From NCBI GenBank assembly GCA_018389105.1, contig JACATO010001015.1, positions 273,223 to 337,222 of the forward strand: 64,000 nucleotides of DNA, written 5' to 3'. A model generated the notes under the pieces. It saw nothing but the letters and a program-made list of their open reading frames with translations. It had not been told where the DNA came from and made no database searches. Positions within the stretch are counted from its first letter, which is position 1. Each line of letters begins with the position of its first letter. The position numbers and the translations under genes are program-made. This document shows positions 22,249 through 34,400 of the stretch, one piece after another. The DNA is from Nautilus pompilius (taxonomy: Eukaryota; Mollusca; Cephalopoda; Nautilida; Nautilidae).

Positions 22249-24618
22249 CAGTAGAACCATGGTAATGCGAAGTTCAAGAGAAGAAGCCTCTCACTTTGCA
22301 TTAAGCGGAGGTTCGCATAAACCGTGTTCATAAAAATCGCGATGTTTTTTCTTTAATTGTGGATATTTTGTTTATAACATTCATATATTGCTAATTGAAG
22401 CATTATTTTTGTAAATTATTTTTATTTTTGCGAAGTATAAAACAAAAAATAAAAAATTTATGTGAACTGAGACTCTTGTTGAGGCAAAATTTAAGAATGT
22501 AAAAAAAAAATACAAATGGATTTATAACCTTTATTTGAAGTAAGGAACAATAATTTCTTATACTGTATAACAAACAAGTTCAAATTATACAAAGAAGTCA
22601 GTAATAGTTTTCTGCTTAAGGCAAGCGGAGTGCTTCTTGTCCATCCATTTTTCAAGGCCGTTAAGGTGTTCACTAATGCTGGGTGGATTTTCTTCGCCTG
22701 CCCACAGGAAAAGCTTCAGAGTCCACAACGCATCTGCTGCTTGGCGGTAGGTCAGTGGTGGCTCAAGGGACACCTCAGGCTCGTCTTCTTCCTCGACATC
22801 AATTTCTTGTCTGTTCATTACTGTCTGAGCAATGTCTTCAACCGAGAAGGGAGCTGAGGTAAGGAGGTTGTCATCCACCGTTGTGTATGCCTCTGCTTCT
22901 GGTGAGACTTTCAGTTGCCTCTCCCGCCTCAGCAGCTCTGCGACGGGCAAGTCATCTTCATCGTCCTCGGGAGTGGGGAGTTTCGCTCTTGAAGCCACAA
23001 TGTGAAAATGATTTGGCAATTGTATGTGGCTTAATGTTGCTCCAAGCACACGTGATGCCACCAATGGCCTGGAGAACCGTCCACTTAGGCTCCTCCTCCT
23101 CGCAAGCTGGCAACAAGCATTTGGTCATGAAGTATTTCCTGTAGTAGTGCTTAAAGGTGGCTATGATTCCTTGGTCCATGGGCTGGGTGATGGACGTGGT
23201 GTTAGTTGGCAAGTACACAAACTTAATAGCCTTCAGCGGTGCTTGGATGCTATGTGGCGAACAATTGTCTAGCACTAGCACCACCACCACCTCTCGATGG
23301 AGTCAACTGTCGAGCTTCATTAATCAGCGAGTAAAGATGTCACTGGTCATCCATGGGTTCCTGTTGGCCTCCCAGTCCACCTTGAGATTGGCTGCATTTA
23401 TTTTGTTACGGCTGAAGACGTGGGGCCTGATGCTCTTGTTTATCACCAGAGGCCTCAGCTTGATTGACTGATCCTATCATGTTGGCTGCCAGCAGGAGGG
23501 TGACCCTTGTCTTGGACAGCTTGCCTCCACAACCATCTTCGTCCTTGTATGTGAGGGTTTTGTTCGGCTGCAGCTTATAGAAGAGCCCAGTCTTGTCTGC
23601 ATTGTAAATGCAGTCAGGACTGTATTCCTTGAGGAGTTGGGGAAGTAGGGTTGACTTCCAAGCATCCACAGCCTCAGGGATTATGGACTTAGATACCGCT
23701 GTATCAAGGGAGAGGCTAAGTCCCTTCCTTGCTTTGAAGCGGTCCAGCCATCCATTGCTGCAACGGAATTTGGAATGTCCCATTTCTTCTGCAAGGTGCA
23801 CGGCCTTCTCCTGGAGAACAGGTCCAGAGATGGAGATGTTACTGGACCGAGCGGTTCTCAGCCATAGGTCGAGAGCCGCCTCCATGTCTTCATACTCGGC
23901 CTTCCTTAATCTCTTATGTTTAGAATCAAATTTCTGTTGTTCGTATGCCACTTTGTACTCCTTGCTCTTGGAGAGCCATGTTGAAAGTATTCAACGCCAC
24001 TCCGAACTGCTTTGCTATCTGGGATTTGCTCTTCTTTCCCTCCTCAACCAGCTGGATAGCAGCGTACTTGGTTTCCAAGGAAATTGACTGCTTACGTTTG
24101 GTAGCCATTGTTAAAACGAAAACTTCCATAAATCACAATCACACGAATCCCCTTAAATATAGGCCAGTATGTGGAGCCTCAGTAAAGAATTGCATTCCAC
24201 ATGACCTGAAACGACCTGAAGCGGCAAGAACACTATCTCTCTGCAATGCTAAATAAAGTCAAATCAATTCTAAATAAGGTCACGTGTTTAAATTTCTAAT
24301 GTGATAACATTTTAATTATATTTTGTTTATAATAAAAAGTGAATTTGCTTGTATTTTATTGGTAAATAAAATGTTATACTGCAATATTTGGTATTGAATA
24401 AGAGTGACCTCATTTTCTACTTTGCAATAGGCCATACCAAAATACTCGATTAGATGCAAAAGTGGTTCGCATTAAGACATGTTCATATAAAGAGAGTTCG
24501 TGGTAGCCCATGTGATTATTGTTAAAACAAATGGGGTAAAAAGAAGAGAAGAAGGCAATCGCTTCGTATTAACCCAAAGTTATTGTAATCCAGGGTTCGC
24601 ATTACCACGGTTCTACTG
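22249..24618 (-). mobile_element. Tigger/pogo-type DNA transposon, near full length
   Basis: The 2370-bp element is flanked by TA (22247-22248 and 24619-24620). Its terminal inverted repeats start CAGTAGAACCATGGTAATGC on the left and give CAGTAGAACCGTGGTAATGC from the right end. The transposase lies on the minus strand and nearly fills the element. Ends, target site and coding content are all present, so this is a structurally complete but mutated copy inserted in the PEA3 intron. Tigger/pogo elements are cut-and-paste transposons related to the CENP-B and jerky proteins. Confidence 0.93.
22585..24108 (-). pseudogene. Tigger/jerky-type transposase, frame-disrupted
   Basis: About 508 codons run from the ATG at 24108 to the stop at 22585. 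In order there is an N-terminal CENP-B-type helix-turn-helix (MATKRKQSISLETKYAAIQL to about residue 55). A second, Tc5/CENP-B-type DNA-binding helix-turn-helix follows, ending near GWLDRFKARKGLS. The DDE_1 catalytic domain carries Asp residues in YNADKTGLFYK (about 23595), VLDNCSPHS (about 23268) and TQPMDQGII (about 23175), the last two separated by 30 residues. An acidic C-terminal segment then ends KQKTITDFFV. There is a frameshift near 23940, another between 23410 and 23290 with two in-frame TGA codons in that gap, and one near 23060. The catalytic Asp residues survive, so decay is recent relative to the Tc1 relics. Confidence 0.9.
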
Positions 24619-26524
24619 TATATTGCATTCTTACCAATATCCTTTTTTTATCATCTTAACTAAAATTACACATGTTTAAGATTATTCTAGTAAAATTCCT
24701 TTTGATCTTTTTCCAATCTGTCTTAGATTCACCATGCCTGTGCATATTCCAAAATGGGTCATGCTAATGATTTATATATAGCAACCAAAACTATCGAAGT
24801 TTCTACTGACTTTGACGTGTGCGCGCACATACAGTGATGTTTTAAGGTATCTATTACAAAGCTAAATCTTTTTCAACAGCTATTGTATCTATTGTCATAA
24901 TTCACATTTTAGCTTTTTTTGATACTAAGAAATTTGCACTTAAAAAAAAATTAATCATTTAGGGGAGAGGTCACAAATGAATATCTAAGTTTGTATTTTC
25001 CTAGCATTTGCACTACTGTTCACTCTACCATAATTTTATTCCATCATCCAAAAATGTTATACTATTAGAGATTCTAATGACAATACTACATGCATGGATG
25101 CACAAATTTACCTACCTACATTTTTGGTACATCGCGTTATTGCTTAGATTATAAAATTGCATATAGATTTTGATTCTCATTGCAAGGGGGACAGTGTTTT
25201 GTAAAAGTTCAAGATTTTCTTGATGGTCATTTCATAATTTCTTTCAAGAGTAGACTTCAGAAATTGTGGATAATAGTTTTGTCTTCAGATGCTTTAGGAA
25301 TATTTGAAATGTTTGTGTTAAAGAGGAAGTAAATACTGGTGTTTTGATAATTTTCATTAGTGGCAAATCATAAGGACATATACAAAATAATCACACTTAA
25401 CTAAATAATTTTATTGTTACATCTTAGACATTTTGCTTCAAATACCCATCTGAGCAAAAATGTGAACTCTTTCAAAAATAGGCATTGTTATTTTGACACT
25501 AGTACTATCTAATTAAAAATCATTTTTCCTATCTGTATACGAGTCTTTCCAGTAAAACTATACAAGCTGTTGTAAATTAATTATTAGATATTTATCTCTG
25601 CACAGACGTTTTCAATTGATGACAAGTCCCAGTGGATTATTTACTAACATTTCTTCATTTGTAGATTGGAGGTGCTTTGATCATACCATTGTAGATTTTT
25701 TTTCTATTTGCTATCACAGCAATTTTTAGAAAGCCAAGTTATATAAGAATGATATAAAATTATACCTTCCTGTATTCATGAACAAAATTAATTTTTAGAT
25801 GAAAATGTAGAATTGTTTTATGCTATTGGAATGTTGCAGTGTTTACTGTATGATTTTACAAATGTAAAGAAAGAGTTAATCTATGTAGACTACCATGTAA
25901 TTGAACAGATTTCTTTGTTTTGAACATGTACTTCAAAAAAAAATTTCACTTTACATGCTGCTATTTAAAGAGCCATATAAGTAATTGTGTAACAACTGAA
26001 TAAATATAACTTAAATCTGTTATAATTAATTTTATAATATCCCCTGTATGCTAAATATAATCATTTGTAATACATTTTTCCAGATGAATGAATTTAATTT
26101 TACAACTATCTTTATTTTATAAAATGCATTCAGTCCCTTATTTGGTTTGTTCTGAATTGCCAAATTATTTTTAATTTGTACTCTTTAATTTGTTCATGTA
26201 TTTACAAATAATCATATTTTTACATAATGGAAAATACTTTAAAGAACTTTTTTAATGTACCAACTTTTTTTCCTTTTTATTTCCTAGAAAGTTGAGACAT
26301 TTTAATGATTATCTGTGTAATACCAGCTGGATTTTCAAATTGATTTTTTGTGATATGGCAAAATTATATAACTACTATAATGTAATGATTTTGTAAATTG
26401 TGATGTTTAACAGTAAATTATGAAAAAAGAAATGCTACTGATAAAATAAATGACATTTAGAATTTGAAAAAAAAAAGTATTTTGATCAGAAAAAATGGTT
26501 ATCTTCTAAATATGCTAGGATTGA

Positions 26525-26935
26525 TGGTGAGATGCTTTTTCATGCCAGCAATTGTACTTCCTACCAACCGCTGCTACCTAATTACAATGGAGCGCACCTT
26601 GAAGAATCCCCGACGGCCGCTCTGATAGGCGCCTGTATGCACAGATAGATTAGTTTTTCACCTCTGACAGCTACTGCTGCGCCTATTGAAGCAGGCTCAA
26701 TGGAGTGATGCCTCAGGCTGTAAGATTTGAGTCATCCTTTCTGACGATAATTGCTAGGTAAACAACCCCGGGAGAGACAAAAACATAAAGGCTACCAGCT
26801 TATAATCTTCAGCATGCTGCCATCGCCAAAGCAATAGTCTTATATTACTAATCGAGCTGGAATTATTGTGAAGGGACTTGTCAAGAGAAGAAGATAATTA
26901 CTCTAAAACAAATTTACAGAAGAGAAATTTTGCAT
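26525..26935. promoter_or_regulatory. Strong candidate conserved non-coding element (GC island in AT-rich intron)
   Basis: About 410 bp is markedly richer in GC and CpG than everything within several kilobases. It contains ccccgacggccgctctgata, a CACCTC and GGCGCC core, TAATTACAAT, a forkhead-like GTAAACAAC and TTACTAATCGAGC. All frames are interrupted, and there is no repeat structure. It lies about 3 kb upstream of the ETS-domain exon. Such an abrupt complexity island in a transcription-factor intron is typical of a deeply conserved enhancer; this is inference. Confidence 0.5.
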
Positions 26936-28984
26936 TTATTTGACTTCTTTAATATTGTCATTTTTACTGCTGTACATTGTATGAGAGTTTTAATTAAATG
27001 AAATCTTACAGTCGAAGTTTTGGGATAATTATGGTATGGAGAGCTGAGTATTTTACCAACAGTACAACTTGAAATATTACCTGATTGGAATGCATGACTT
27101 TTACAAAGAATGCAAATTCTGAAAATATAGTTTTACTTATGGTTATCTTCTCTGACAAATTTTTGTTAAAACTTCACAGTATATTTTGAAGTATGTAGCT
27201 TGTTAAAATATAGAAATATACAACTTAATTTAAACATTTGTACACTAATGGTAATATATTATTATTTTAGTAGTATTTATATACTAAGTGGTTTAGGTTT
27301 GCAGCTTGTTTGCTTAGTTTTTTCGTTTTACTGAGAAATATAAAATTTTAAATGATCAGACAATTTTTATCAAATACAGTAGCTGTGAAAATTTATAAAT
27401 GAACATTTAATGTTATGCATTCTTGATAAAACCAGTTATTCCATGTTTGTATGCTCTTAAACTAAAGATTAATTTATTTAATCTGATTATCAGTTATTTT
27501 TAAATATTTGGAGTTTATCACATTGGTATCTTGTAAGTTTGTTTAGAGGCTTCTACTCTTAATATAAGCAAATGTGACTTTTGCTTGGTTTTGTGTATTA
27601 AGAAAAAAGAAAACTAAATATTAAAACAAGTTACTAGTTTTCTGCATCCACATGGCTGGCCGTCAACTGAATTGAAACAAAGGTCTCACATCAATAGAGA
27701 AGATGTAAATATTTTTTTCAATTTATTTAAATTTTTTTTTTAATTGTTAAAAAAGGCATATATGTATGTTTATTAGTAACTGTAAACTTGCATATTTATT
27801 TTTAAACTTAGCTTCATATTGTGATTTCAAGAAATTTACATTTGCTTCACTATAGATGAATGTTATAATAGTATTTTACTAATATATTTTTGATTGGTTG
27901 TTATACTCAATAAATATCATATTTGATTAGTGCAAAAAAATTTCCACATTGTAAATACTTATTTTTTTCTTTTTATGTATCTTATAACCTGATTATTCTT
28001 TATACAGAGATTTCCCACTAATGAAAAAAAATTTTTTTTATTAATTTGACTTTAACAGAGCAGACATTTAATGGTACAAAAATATATTTTCTAAAACTGA
28101 CAATGATTTTGAAATAGAAGAATGGTGACTAATACAGTTTCATGGGCACAATATTAAAAGCAAGGTTGATCTAACAATTGAAAGTTAGATCATTAGTAAT
28201 TGTCTGACCTGTAAGCAATAATTTTATAAAAAATTATTTTTAATCGACTCAAAGTGAAAAAAAGTATTTTTTAAAAAAATACAGCTTGTTAGTTGTTTTT
28301 TTTTTAACGGATTTTCATTGTTAGCCTATGTTTAAACTCAGATGTTTCCAAAATTGTTAAAAACAATACATACTGATTATTTCAAAAGTTCCCATTCTAA
28401 ATCATTAAAGTAATTGTATTTTTTTGTTGAAATAATCATTCAGTAATCTGTTATCAACATGTGCATCAGATTTAATAATTATACTTGTAGTGGGTAGATT
28501 CAAAATATTATATGACAATTAAATTTGAAAGCCTATTTTATTGCCAGCTTCTAAATAGTATGTTTAATGTACATATTATATGGTAACCTTTTTACCAAAA
28601 AGAAAGTTTTGAAACTTGAATTTTAAAAGTAAATTTTAAGTACTGCCTGCTAATTCTAAAGGGTTATACTTTTTTTTTTAAAAGAAAAACAATTCATAAT
28701 TGTTTTCAGACTCTAATCTTAAATACTAGTCTATTTAGTCTTTCTCTTTCTCTCTCATTTATTTGTATTCATCAAATATTTTTTGATAGCAGTTGAAGAT
28801 TTTGAAACATCCCATATCGAAAGTTTAACTTTTGGCAAAGCAATTTTTTTTTTTTAATTTGGTAAAGACAACAAAAAAAATCAGTGGCTCTCAATCATAA
28901 AACTCTAAGTGAACACTTGTTTTTGATTTTTTATTGCCTTGGAAAAAAGTTAATACATCAAATTTTTTTTGCCTGATGTTATAC

Positions 28985-29265
28985 AAATTCATGCCAGAAT
29001 AATTTGATCATCTCTTTAAATAGTATGATCAACCCAGAATATCCATTGTGCATAACAGCCAAAGCTTTATAAAGTGGATCGGTGTTTAGTCTGTGACTTA
29101 AAAGAAAAAGATATGGTGCTTGTGATATTTCTCCTGATGTGACTAGATAGACTTAGGGCAGCATGAAAGGCAGACTGCTGAAAAATGGTTGTGCCAAATC
29201 TGGAACAGGCAGTAATACATAACTTTATCATTCCAATGCCCAGTTAAGGCTGGGTACATCAAAAT
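28985..29265. promoter_or_regulatory. Candidate conserved non-coding element just upstream of the ETS exon
   Basis: About 280 bp of complex non-coding sequence with GATCATCTC, CTTTATAAAG, TGATGTGACTAGATAGAC and TTTATCATTCCAATGCCC. It is flanked on both sides by homopolymer-rich intron and has no open frame. A regulatory or splicing role is inferred from complexity and position, about 650 bp before the exon. Confidence 0.33.
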
Positions 29266-29908
29266 TTTTATGGTGGTTTTACCATTTGGTTTAATTATCT
29301 TATAATGCAAAAAAAATTACAATAATAACAAATTATCACCTCATAGATATATCCTCTCGTTGTAGTACTCAAATTATTTTGGTATTGATCTTTATTTTTA
29401 AAGAGTTAATAATAATAGTTTTGTATTTCATTTGATAACTATTTTTAAAATTATTTTGTTCTAAAAATGTAGTAAATACTAAACTTTTTCAGCAAAAACA
29501 ATTGTATTTTTTAAATAATTGGTTGAAATATGTCAAATTATACCTGATCTATTTATTTTTGTTTTTACTTCCCACCCTTATCTTGTTTTTCATAAACTAA
29601 TATTTACTACTGCCTTTATCATATAGTAACACTGCGCAATGTTTCTTTTTTGCACCATAATTTTTTTTTAAATCTGGCAGCTATTAAATTGAATATGGTT
29701 GAAATTAATATAAATTAGTTTATTTAAAAAGGAATAATCAAAACGAAATATTTTTGCATGCTAAGTTGTTTTTAAGTTTTATGTACTTTCATCGTTTTAA
29801 AGCATAATTCTTTTGCATAATTATATCCTTGAAACAAAAGTTACATGAACTAGTAGCTATTGTACTTTATCAGTGTTTTTTTTGCCTGACATTTCAAATC
29901 ACTTACAG

Positions 29909-30108
29909 GAGCAGACATGAAACCAGAATTTTTTCGAGACATCTACATAGAAAGATATCATAAAGAAGGACCCACACCAACTTATCAACGTAGAGGTTCC
30001 CTACAGTTATGGCAGTTCCTTGTGGCATTATTAGATGACCCAGCCAACTCCTCTTTTATTGCCTGGACAGGTCGTGGTTTGGAATTCAAGTTAATTGAAC
30101 CAGAAGAG
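29909..30108 (+). CDS. PEA3-type ETS factor: exon with first half of the ETS domain
   Basis: This 200-bp exon has acceptor aaatcacttacag and donor gaagag/gtattt. After two bases completing the Gly codon from the previous exon it encodes 66 residues. A short linker (ADMKPEFFRDIYIERYHK) leads into the PEA3 signature GPTPTYQRRGSLQLWQFL and then FIAWTGRGLEFKLIEPEE. This is the first two helices and the beta-sheet start of the winged helix-turn-helix ETS DNA-binding domain, which recognises GGA(A/T) cores. Compared with vertebrate ETV1/4/5 the main visible change is Leu in GRGLEF, where those have Met. The exon ends between codons (phase 0), inside the domain. Translation can read through into the intron, so the ORF extends past the true donor. 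Confidence 0.97.
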
Positions 30109-30616
30109 GTATTTTTTTTATTTATGCTTTTGCTCTGTTTCAACTCCTACCACCAGCTTTCCCCAAAACAAGTTTTGTTTCTCTTTCTCTTGTTTCTAGC
30201 TTCATCTGACTAGATTTTAGAACCCTGAAGTTATTTTATTAATTTGGGATATATATATATATATTAAAAATCTCATATTCATAGTTGATAATCTATTTAT
30301 CTAAAGCAATATTTTCTGGAATGTTTCCTCTGACTACAGCTTGAAATCATCAATCAAATAAATTCCATTAATTTCTCACATTTGGTAATCTTGTTTTTTT
30401 TGTTTTTCTTAGTCAAAATTTACTAAAAGATTGTTGATTTATCCCTGGGAATTACTAAAATATTTATACAAAATGTAAATCAAATTATTATGCTGAATAT
30501 TTATCCATATTTATAATAATTTTTTTATCTCAGAAATATTTTCATTAAAAGTTAAGTTAAACTGGCATTAATATCAAAGTAATGAGCTTATGTAACTGTC
30601 CTGTGACTAATTTCAG
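30109..30616 (+). other. Short intron interrupting the ETS domain (508 bp)
   Basis: A phase-0 intron with gtattt donor and ctaatttcag acceptor. It splits the ETS domain between EPEE and VARRWG. It contains a short (TA)n at 30249-30263. Confidence 0.93.
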
Positions 30617-31051
30617 GTTGCTAGACGATGGGGCATTCAGAAAAACCGTCCAGCAATGAACTACGACAAATTAAGCCGTTCACTACGTTACTACTATGAG
30701 AAAGGAATTATGCAGAAAGTGGCTGGAGAGCGATATGTTTATAAATTTGTTTGTGATCCAGAAGCATTGTTTTCTATGGCTTTCCCTGACAACCATCGAC
30801 CAGTTCTGAAAGCTGAGCATCCTTTGGAGGAGAAAGATCGTGATCATGTTGGTCAGGTGCTTGACAGACAAGCCCTCTCACTAACCACACCACCATGTCC
30901 CAGTCGTATGACTCCTAGTCTACAAGGAATTGATATTTCTCAACCAAATAACATACACATGCAGACCACAGGACAACATCGATTTCAGTATGTGCATGAA
31001 ATGCAGCGAATGTATGGACCAGGACCTTATATGGAAGGATGTGTTTATTAA
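30617..31051 (+). CDS. PEA3-type ETS factor: last coding exon
   Basis: The 435-bp exon encodes 144 residues and a TAA stop. It begins [20 protein letters not shown], with recognition helix [13 protein letters not shown], then [20 protein letters not shown] and [13 protein letters not shown]. This is near-identical to the PEA3 (ETV1/ETV4/ETV5) ETS domain and its immediate C-terminal extension, including the two Arg of RSLR that contact the GGA core. The remaining tail is Pro/Ser/Gln-rich and differs from vertebrates, yet ends MEGCVY, resembling the vertebrate EGYVY terminus. The protein is a nuclear transcription factor, acting downstream of receptor tyrosine kinase/MAPK signalling in the animals where the family has been studied. 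The Drosophila counterpart would be Ets96B. Confidence 0.97.
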   Translation, partial: VARRWGIQKNRPAMNYDKLSRSLRYYYEKGIMQKVAGERYVYKFVCDPEALFSMAFPDNHRPVLKAEHPLEEKDRDHVGQVLDRQALSLTTPPCPSRMTPSLQGIDISQPNNIHMQTTGQHRFQYVHEMQRMYGPGPYMEGCVY

Positions 31052-31487
31052 CAATATTTAAAACAACTTATTTGGTTCTTTTTAAAGACCCAGATTTCTC
31101 TCCAATATATGGGCTGTTCTTGGGTGGAAGATGTTTTGGTTCAAATAAGACTTCCTTATTACAATTGAGGATAGCTCTAACTGCTTCCTGTTAATAACAA
31201 ATTACATGAAAGAAATGTTAGTACCAAAACAAAAGCTTGCAGATAATTTGATGTGTTATTTCTGTATCACATTTACATATAGATTTTAAACAGTTTGACA
31301 GTTATTATTAAACTCCATATATGGATAATCCACATCACTGATTACAAAACAGATATTGTATATTTATAGCATATTATTTTTCTCCTAAAGCAATTTATTA
31401 TGAAGTCATTAGATATTTTTTTTTATGTATTATATAAGAAAAAAAACATTTAGGACATTAAGTTATATTGTTGAATGAAAGAAGTGA

Positions 31488-31493
31488 AATAAA
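31488..31493 (+). terminator. Candidate proximal polyadenylation signal AATAAA
   Basis: The first canonical hexamer downstream of the PEA3 stop codon, about 440 bp after it. AATAAA is frequent by chance in sequence this AT-rich, so its use is uncertain. Confidence 0.3.
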
Positions 31494-34400
31494 TTGAAAA
31501 TGAATTAGAGCAGAAAGAGATTTTATTAATTGTTATTTAATTGTAATTATCGTAAATTTTCTTTTTAATTTTTTTCTGGTTTGTTGAACTACATTACATT
31601 TATGATTGTTCCAATAATCATGAATTATACTGTACCTTCATTAACACTATATGGCTGTCAAAGTTCTTTTATTTGAATTATGAGAAAAAATATTGAATAA
31701 TTGTGAAAACTTTGAAGCCTCTAAGTAAAATTTTAAAATTATTTATTCTTAATGAAACTATTATTTTGTATTTTCACCAGAACTTGTAACCAAATATTCC
31801 AAATAATTGTCGTGCTAAATTATTTAGCATTTAACAAAATCCTTAACATTAAAATATTCACATCCTTTTCTTTTTTACTTTATATTCTACAGAATAAGAT
31901 TACTTGTTGATTTAACTGTTCAGATGGTTTAGTAATATAATTACCACTGCAATATAGCTATAAAATGTTAATGTTTTTTTCTCAAATTAATATTGTTTAT
32001 TTGCAATAAGGATAATAAAAATTTATTAACTTTCCTAAACTAAGACAGTCACATTGACCATGAAATATTAAGTAATGTTGTTTGTTTTATAGTCATTAAC
32101 ATAAGTGATGTGTTAACACCACTAACTATTTGTGATTTATTCAGTAGATGTGACAACAATATTTAACTAGAGTAATTATGAGCTTAAGTTACTGTAATAA
32201 TGCTTAAAAACAACTTGGTTACTGTAAACCTAAATATTTAGACAAGAAAAACTAGCAACAAAAAAAAATTTTTTGCTAAACAAAATGTGATAAATAGTAA
32301 AATAAAAACAAAATATTTATCGAAAGATTTTAAGTTAAATTAGTTTTTCATTTTTATCTTTTATTTTTAAAATATAAACTAGAATCTTCTTACCCTTGAA
32401 ATTGTAGCTTTAAATCTCAGTCCATTGTTGCAATAAATATCAGTATTTATTTATAAATGAAGTTTTGTATTATGTTTTAAGTTAAATTTTGAGTAAGAAA
32501 AGATTATAGTAGACTGATTTTCATGTAATGCTGCCATCATTCACGAGAAATTCTTGGAATAGCGTCTTCTCTATTCCAAATAATATATCTCTGAAGAAAA
32601 AGACTGGTGCCTACTGAGTTGTCTTTTTGTGACATTGGCTAAGATACAACTTGTACAGAGAGCAGGTGAGGTTCCATACTTTAAGAACACACAAGGTTAC
32701 TCCATCAAAAAAAAAAGAACTGCATCCAAGTTTCTACAACTGTCTTGCTATACTTGTTACGGAGCCATGGCAGAAGGACAAAAGAATAGTTTAGGATCAT
32801 TGCAACTCAAAACCATTTATCCACTTTCATTATCATCATCATTAACATTGTGGACTAAAATCATTTGAGACTAAACCTTTCCAGTTTTGCTCGCAGAGGA
32901 GAGCTGCAGGGAAACTTGGAACTTGCTCACCGTCATCACCAATCACTCTGCAACCATGCCCAACATGTAGCAGGATTTGTGCTCCAAGATTGGTTTGTTG
33001 AACTACCTAAGATAATGGGTCATCTTCAGTGGACATACTACTACTATTTCTCAGTATTATATTTTTAGGCTTAATTCCAATGGGGGTACTACTTGTGTAT
33101 TCTATTTCTTTCTAATTATACTTACAGTACTGCAACACTGCATCTCTGTGTTAAATAAAATGAAATATACTAAGATTTCGGAACACCGAACACCTAAGAA
33201 AATTTATTTTATACTAGCTCTTATTTTAATCTCTGTCATCGATATTATTTGAAAACTCAGTGAAAAAATAAAATTTCTTTTAATTAATGTTTAAAATGTG
33301 ATTAACAAATTTCTGTAGTCATGTAGATTTTTTAAAAATGTTTTTCATTATAATTCAAACTTTACTAAATTAACATACCCAAACAGTGAACAATATAAAA
33401 CTTTCATTTAGCATCACTAATAAAGAGAACTAATGAAAGAATACTGTTCAAATTTTGCACATAACTGTAATATGATGTCAAAATTTTTATTATAGAAATA
33501 TACAATCTTAGGTCAGTAACCTTTTGTTTTTAATATTGTTTTTAGTTTTGGTAAGAAAAAATCAAGTAGATGTTAGGTGAATCTGATTTTCGGTTTGTTA
33601 TCAAGGATGGTTTATATTAATAAACATTTGGTTTTATTTTGTGGGCATTTTATGTATTGTACAATTGATACTTAATATCTCAAGTCATTTTATAAATCTT
33701 TTTTCCTGGTATATTTAGTTACAAGAATTTTTTTCTACTTTTGATCATGGGAAAAGAGTTTTAGGTCAAATACTAAATGAATTTATCTAAATAAAATTAC
33801 AGAAATACATTTGAGTGTTAATTTATGAAAATTTCTAAATATTGAAAAAAATTAATTTTATTCTTAAGCTATCACTGTGTATACCAGCTTTATACAACTT
33901 AAAATTATTTAATAGACACTAACTAATGGAGATTTAATTAATATTTCTCTCTTTACTCTATTTTTTAAAATAATTTTTGAATATTATGAATATCTTTGCA
34001 AGTTCCACCATTTCTGTACAAATGTTTTGACTCCTAAGTATAATGAGAGGATCTGAAATGTTGATATTTTATGCAAACAAGTTAGTCTTAAACACCACTG
34101 AAGTAGTCTGTTAAAAAGATTTAAAACCTTGAGATGAGCTCTAGACATTTGTTTTCAAGGAACAAAAACATTTTAGAAATTAATTATATCATTCTTGCAG
34201 AAACTATACATTCAGAAATCGGTACAGATGGGGCTTGTGCTTACAGTGATGTATTCATTGCTGATTCGTTTTAGAGATACAATTAATTTTTTTTTAATCT
34301 CTAAATTTGTAGCTTTATACTAAATTCTGGAAAAAATTTTATCTTGATTAAAATTAATCCTTTTAAATTTGATTTATTAATTTTCTTCAAAACTTGTTGC

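Larger units (their letters stand above)
24619..29908 (+). other. Last part of the large PEA3 intron
   Basis: AT-rich intron with no exon found. Two complex blocks (26525-26935 and 28985-29265) are annotated separately. The remainder is dominated by A/T runs. Confidence 0.6.
4725..31051 (+). other. PEA3 (ETV1/4/5) subfamily ETS transcription factor gene, 3' portion
   Basis: Four exons span 26.3 kb: 4725-4787 and 7956-8054 (linker), 29909-30108 and 30617-31051 (ETS domain and tail). Introns are 3.2, 21.9 and 0.5 kb; the first two are phase 1, the last phase 0. The visible protein is about 263 residues. The N-terminal acidic activation domain typical of the subfamily must be encoded to the left of the window. 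The large intron hosts all the identified intronic transposons plus the candidate regulatory blocks, while the small intron inside the ETS domain is free of transposons. Confidence 0.85.

Noticed and set aside
32590..33068. Higher-GC patch with short open frames on both strands
   Set aside because: Not recognisable as a protein on either strand; could be 3' UTR, a repeat or an old retroposed fragment.
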